Assembly: GCA_035493835.1 (NCBI GenBank)
Contig: DATJHO010000011.1
Location: 1-8,169 of the forward strand
Direction of reading: 5' to 3'
Origin: DASZTU01 sp035493835
GTDB lineage: Bacteria; Pseudomonadota; Alphaproteobacteria; Rhizobiales; Devosiaceae
DNA: 8,169 bases
The translations under genes and the position numbers were made by a program. Positions 6,149 to 8,169 of the stretch are shown here, in pieces. The number at the start of each line of letters is the position of its first letter. Within the stretch, counting starts at the first letter, position 1. A model generated the notes under the pieces. The model saw nothing but the letters and a program-made list of their open reading frames with translations, made no database searches and had not been told where the DNA came from.

Positions 6149-7044
6149 GTTACAGGGGCGCCCCCCGGACTCTCCGTCTGGCCATAAACTGCCCGAGCGG
6201 CGGCGATGAAGGCGGATACGCCGCCCAGCGGCGCGATTTCCGGCAGGGTCACGATGTACTCCGCCGCCGACATCGTCGCCCCGGTGACGGGAATGCCGCG
6301 AATTCCCGGGCTCACTCCCAGTTCCCGGTCGAGCACGATGCCGCAGCCCAGCCCGGCGGCAACGGCTTCCTTGACGGTTTCGCGGCTGCCCAGCACCAGC
6401 CGCACGTCGACTTCGACACCAGCCCGCATCAGCCCCTGTTCGAACAGGGATCGCGTCATCGAGCCCGTCTCGCGCAGGATAAACGGGGCGCCACTGAGTT
6501 CGCTGACGTCGATCGTCTGCCGTTCCGCCCATTCGTGGTTCGGCGGCACCAGCACCAGAACGTGCTGCGCGATCAGCGGCACGCATGCAAAATCCGGATT
6601 CGGCTCGGTGAGTGTCGAAATGCTGAGGTCGATGTTGTGCTTGGCGACCAGGTCCAGCAGCTCGTTGGAATTTTCCAGCCGCACGTCGAGGCGGATGCCG
6701 GGATAACCGGCCATGAACCGCTTCAGGATCGGCATCACGATATAGGGGGCACAGATCCCGATCGACAGATTGCCGACCCGCAGCCCCCGGGCGTTGTTGA
6801 TGCGCGCGTCGAGGTCATCGAGGATCATCGCTGCGTGGTGCACCTGAGGCAGCAGATTGCGCCCCGCCAAGGTGAGTTCGACCGTGCCGCCGCGCCGGTC
6901 GAAAAGCCGCGCGCCCAGCGCATCCTCGATCGCCTTGATCTGCTGGGTGACGGCGGGCTGACTCACGCCGAGCGCTTGGGCGGCGGCGGAGAAGCCACGG
7001 TGCGTCGCAACGGCGTGGAAAGCGCGAATTTGGGCAAGGTTCAT
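6145..7044 (-). CDS. LysR-type transcriptional regulator
   Basis: The 299-residue product has normal LysR-family length. Residues 1-60 are the winged helix-turn-helix (IRAFHAVATHRGFSAAAQALGVSQPAVTQQIKAIEDALGARLFDR), followed by a linker helix and a periplasmic-binding-protein-like effector domain (about 90-290). LysR regulators bind T-N11-A sites and commonly control a divergent operon in response to a small molecule made or used by it. Here the divergent neighbour is the remains of a probable 2-aminoethylphosphonate cluster, which suggests a phosphonate-linked inducer; this is inference from context. The reading frame is intact. A weak GAGA ribosome site lies about 10 nt before the ATG at 7044. 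The TAG stop falls in the end of the repeat 6041-6148, so the last residues (ESPGGAPVT) may be altered. Confidence 0.93.
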   Translation of the reverse strand: MNLAQIRAFHAVATHRGFSAAAQALGVSQPAVTQQIKAIEDALGARLFDRRGGTVELTLAGRNLLPQVHHAAMILDDLDARINNARGLRVGNLSIGICAPYIVMPILKRFMAGYPGIRLDVRLENSNELLDLVAKHNIDLSISTLTEPNPDFACVPLIAQHVLVLVPPNHEWAERQTIDVSELSGAPFILRETGSMTRSLFEQGLMRAGVEVDVRLVLGSRETVKEAVAAGLGCGIVLDRELGVSPGIRGIPVTGATMSAAEYIVTLPEIAPLGGVSAFIAAARAVYGQTESPGGAPVT

Positions 7045-7093
7045 CGTGAAAATCTCATCGGCAGCCCCGTATGTGATTAATTTCGCTTCATTA

Positions 7094-7101
7094 TGACGTC
7101 A
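7094..7101. promoter_or_regulatory. TGACGTCA palindrome
   Basis: Perfect 8-bp palindrome in the divergent control region, 5 nt on the LysR side of the T-N11-A box. It may form part of the LysR operator or bind another dimeric regulator; on sequence alone it could be chance. Confidence 0.25.
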
Positions 7102-7105
7102 CACA

Positions 7106-7122
7106 AATAAGAGAAACTTATT
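7106..7122. promoter_or_regulatory. Probable LysR operator (perfect T-N11-A box)
   Basis: AATAAG (7106-7111) and CTTATT (7117-7122) are exact inverted arms around AGAAA. The inner TAAG-N5-CTTA satisfies the LysR T-N11-A rule. The box is 62 nt before the LysR start and 84 nt before the first ATG of the divergent remnant, normal for an autoregulatory and activating site. A second palindrome, GATCCGGATC, follows at 7125-7134. Binding by the adjacent regulator is inferred. Confidence 0.5.
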
Positions 7123-7206
7123 CTGATCCGGATCGGGTTTCGGCGCAATCTCCCGAGAGGGAGCTTGATCGGCCCATCCTTAGACCGCGAAAGCTATCCC
7201 ATACCG

Positions 7207-7571
7207 ATGACCAAATTGCCCGCAAGCCGCTCCGAGTGGAATGAACAGGTTGATGCCTCGGCCTCTGCCCCGCTATTGTGGCGCGATGCCGCCGTGTTCA
7301 TTCGCCAGCAGGGCTTGCGGGATTCTGGCAGGAAGTGCGCAAAGCCTGCGATGCTTTTGGCGCCATGCTGATCTTCGACGAGATCCCGACCGGGCTGGGC
7401 AAGACAGGCAAGCTGTTCAGCTCCGAACATCAGGGCGTGAAGCCCGATATTACGGTTCTGGGCAAATCGCTGGGCGGCGGCATGTTGCCTCTGGCGGCCG
7501 TCATTGCCGATCCGAGCTTCGACATCGCCCCCGAGCTTTCGCTCGGCCACTACACCCATGAGAAGAACCCC
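7207..7571 (+). pseudogene. pbfA: Remnant of class III aminotransferase-fold enzyme, (R)-1-hydroxy-2-aminoethylphosphonate ammonia-lyase-like
   Basis: Two pieces of one gene are visible. Bases 7207-7314 encode 36 residues (SEWNEQVDASASAPLLWRDAAVFIRQQG) that look like the N-terminus. After a junction and frame change, 7320-7571 encode GFWQEVRKACDAFGAMLIFDEIPTGLGKTGKLF through SLGHYTHEKNP, the cofactor region of a class III PLP enzyme, with the IFDE aspartate and the Schiff-base lysine (codon 7464-7466, in LGKSLGGG). Family members are roughly 430-460 residues; about 120 remain, so much of the middle and the whole C-terminus are missing. The DEIPTGLGKTG and GHYTHEKNP wording resembles PbfA, which releases ammonia from hydroxy-aminoethylphosphonate, but another class III enzyme is possible. 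The ATG at 7207 lacks a clear ribosome site. Confidence 0.6.
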
Positions 7572-7795
7572 GGCGTCTTCGAGCCCTATGAGCCGAAGGA
7601 TTCCAAGATCCGCCCGGATTTCCGCGATCCCGATGGCTTCTACTCCAAGCTGTTCGCGACCACGATGTGCATGGTGGTCAACACCAAGCGCCTCGCCGAC
7701 AAGCACCTGCCAAGCTCACCCTCTGGAAGCTGCGTCGCCCGGTCGACATCGCGGCCTTCCGCACTGAGTTCTCCAATAAGTTCCTGAAGAAGTAA
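7572..7795 (+). pseudogene. Remnant of a periplasmic substrate-binding protein (phosphonate ABC transporter type)
   Basis: Directly in frame after the enzyme remnant come about 46 residues, GVFEPYEPKDSKIRPDFRDPDGFYSKLFATTMCMVVNTKRLADKHL. They look like the middle of a family 1 extracellular binding protein (pattern: GxFxPYEP...RFRDPDG...VNTKxL), of the kind that carries 2-aminoethylphosphonate or ferric iron. At about 7709 the plausible frame changes, giving AKLTLWKLRRPVDIAAFRTEFSNKFLKK and a TAA at 7793-7795; this may be the C-terminus of the same protein, but the match is weak. Signal peptide, first lobe and most of the second lobe are absent, so the product cannot function. Assignment to a phosphonate system relies on the neighbours. 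Confidence 0.5.
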
Positions 7796-8169
7796 TGCCT
7801 GATCTGACTGGCCGGGATGGCATGCGCCCCGGGTCCTTGGGGACCCGGCCCTTTCTACTGATCGACAAAGTATCGAAGCAATTCGGCAAGGCGACTGCGG
7901 TCGACTCGGTCTCGCTTGAGCTCAGGGCTGGCGAGTTCGTCACCCTGCTCGGCGATTCCGGATGCGGGAAGACCACGCTGCTGCGTGGCCGGCTTCGCTG
8001 CGCCCGATGGCGGCCGCATTTTCAGGGCGGACACCGATGTGACCGCTCTTGCGCCTTCCCGCCGCCGCATGGGCTTTGTCTTTCAGTCCTACGCGCTGTT
8101 CCCGACCAAGACGGTCGCGCGCGAATATTGGTTTCGCTCTCGACATCGCCCGTGAGCGCCGGCGCGATG
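7795..8169 (+). pseudogene. ABC transporter ATP-binding protein (PhnT-like), frameshifted twice, runs off window
   Basis: Homology to importer ATPases starts near 7849 (FLLIDKVSKQFGKATAVDSVSLELRAGEFVTLLG) with a Walker A motif GDSGCGKTT at 7951-7977. At about 7986 the true frame moves: the next recognisable segment, AGFAAPDGGRIFRADTDVTALAPSRRRMGFVFQSYALFPTKTVARE with the Q-loop glutamine (codon 8084-8086), lies one frame over, consistent with loss of 5 nt. Near 8124-8130 it moves again to GFALDIARERRRD, consistent with loss of 2 nt (GAATATT for an expected GAAAATATT). The signature motif, Walker B and H-loop lie beyond the window. Possible starts are ATG 7795 (overlapping the upstream TAA) or ATG 7822, but the native start may be lost, since an intergenic-type hairpin sits at 7829-7848. 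PhnT-type function is inferred from sequence resemblance and neighbours. Confidence 0.65.
7829..7848. terminator. GC-rich hairpin between binding-protein and ATPase remnants
   Basis: CCGGGTCC (7829-7836) and GGACCCGG (7841-7848) form a perfect 8-bp stem with a TTGG loop, followed by CCCTTTCT. It resembles the partial terminator or mRNA-stabilising hairpin often placed after binding-protein genes in ABC transporter operons. Its presence inside the open frame that begins at 7795 argues that this part was once intergenic. Confidence 0.45.

Noticed and set aside
6118..7080. 320-residue + strand frame opposite the LysR gene
   Set aside because: Composition is typical of antisense of a GC-rich gene, while the - strand has a full-length LysR protein.
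7194..7706. 170-residue - strand frame across the decayed cluster
   Set aside because: It is the antisense of recognisable enzyme and binding-protein fragments and has no motif of its own.
7045..8169. Insertion sequence or transposase causing the disrupted genes
   Set aside because: No transposase motif, terminal inverted repeats or target duplication seen; the lesions look like deletions.

Overview
The window looks like chromosomal DNA of an alphaproteobacterium of the Bradyrhizobium/Rhodopseudomonas type (Hyphomicrobiales). The DNA is GC-rich. Two dispersed-repeat types familiar from those genomes sit between convergent genes: a CCGTCATGCCC...GATGACGG palindromic element (319-411) and a CTAGAGC...GCTCTAG element (6041-6148). 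The protein sequences also fit this group. The assignment rests on recognition; no search was run.

Layout. (1) 2-241, + strand: C-terminal end of a gamma-aminobutyraldehyde dehydrogenase (PatD type). (2) 242-484: spacer with a REP-like element. (3) 485-1660, - strand: secreted/membrane protein with a bactofilin-like beta-helix and a C-terminal membrane domain. (4) 1847-2668, - strand: MazG nucleoside triphosphate pyrophosphohydrolase. (5) 2669-2911: divergent intergenic region with a possible mazG promoter and a near-consensus CtrA box. (6) 2912-4591 and 4578-6044, + strand: a translationally overlapping pair, a TPR protein fused to an ATP-grasp ligase-like domain, followed by a group II PLP-dependent decarboxylase. 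This is the best candidate for an uncharacterised biosynthetic module. (7) 6041-6148: inverted-end repeat whose CTAG termini supply the stop codons of both convergent neighbours. (8) 6145-7044, - strand: LysR-type regulator. (9) 7045-7206: divergent control region with a perfect T-N11-A LysR box. (10) 7207-8169, + strand: remains of what looks like a 2-aminoethylphosphonate utilisation cluster.

The last kilobase is the most unusual part. Pieces of a class III aminotransferase-fold enzyme (PbfA-like), a periplasmic binding protein and a PhnT-like ABC ATPase follow one another in the order expected of a phosphonate uptake operon. The first two have lost large internal pieces and are joined into a chimeric reading frame. 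The ATPase carries two small frameshifting deletions. The divergent LysR gene and its operator-like site look intact, so the regulator may be an orphan whose target has decayed. An assembly or sequencing fault must be excluded first.

The rest is coherent: housekeeping nucleotide sanitation (mazG), an envelope protein, polyamine catabolism (patD), and the TPR/ATP-grasp-decarboxylase pair of unknown product. No tRNA, rRNA, CRISPR array or transposase was seen.
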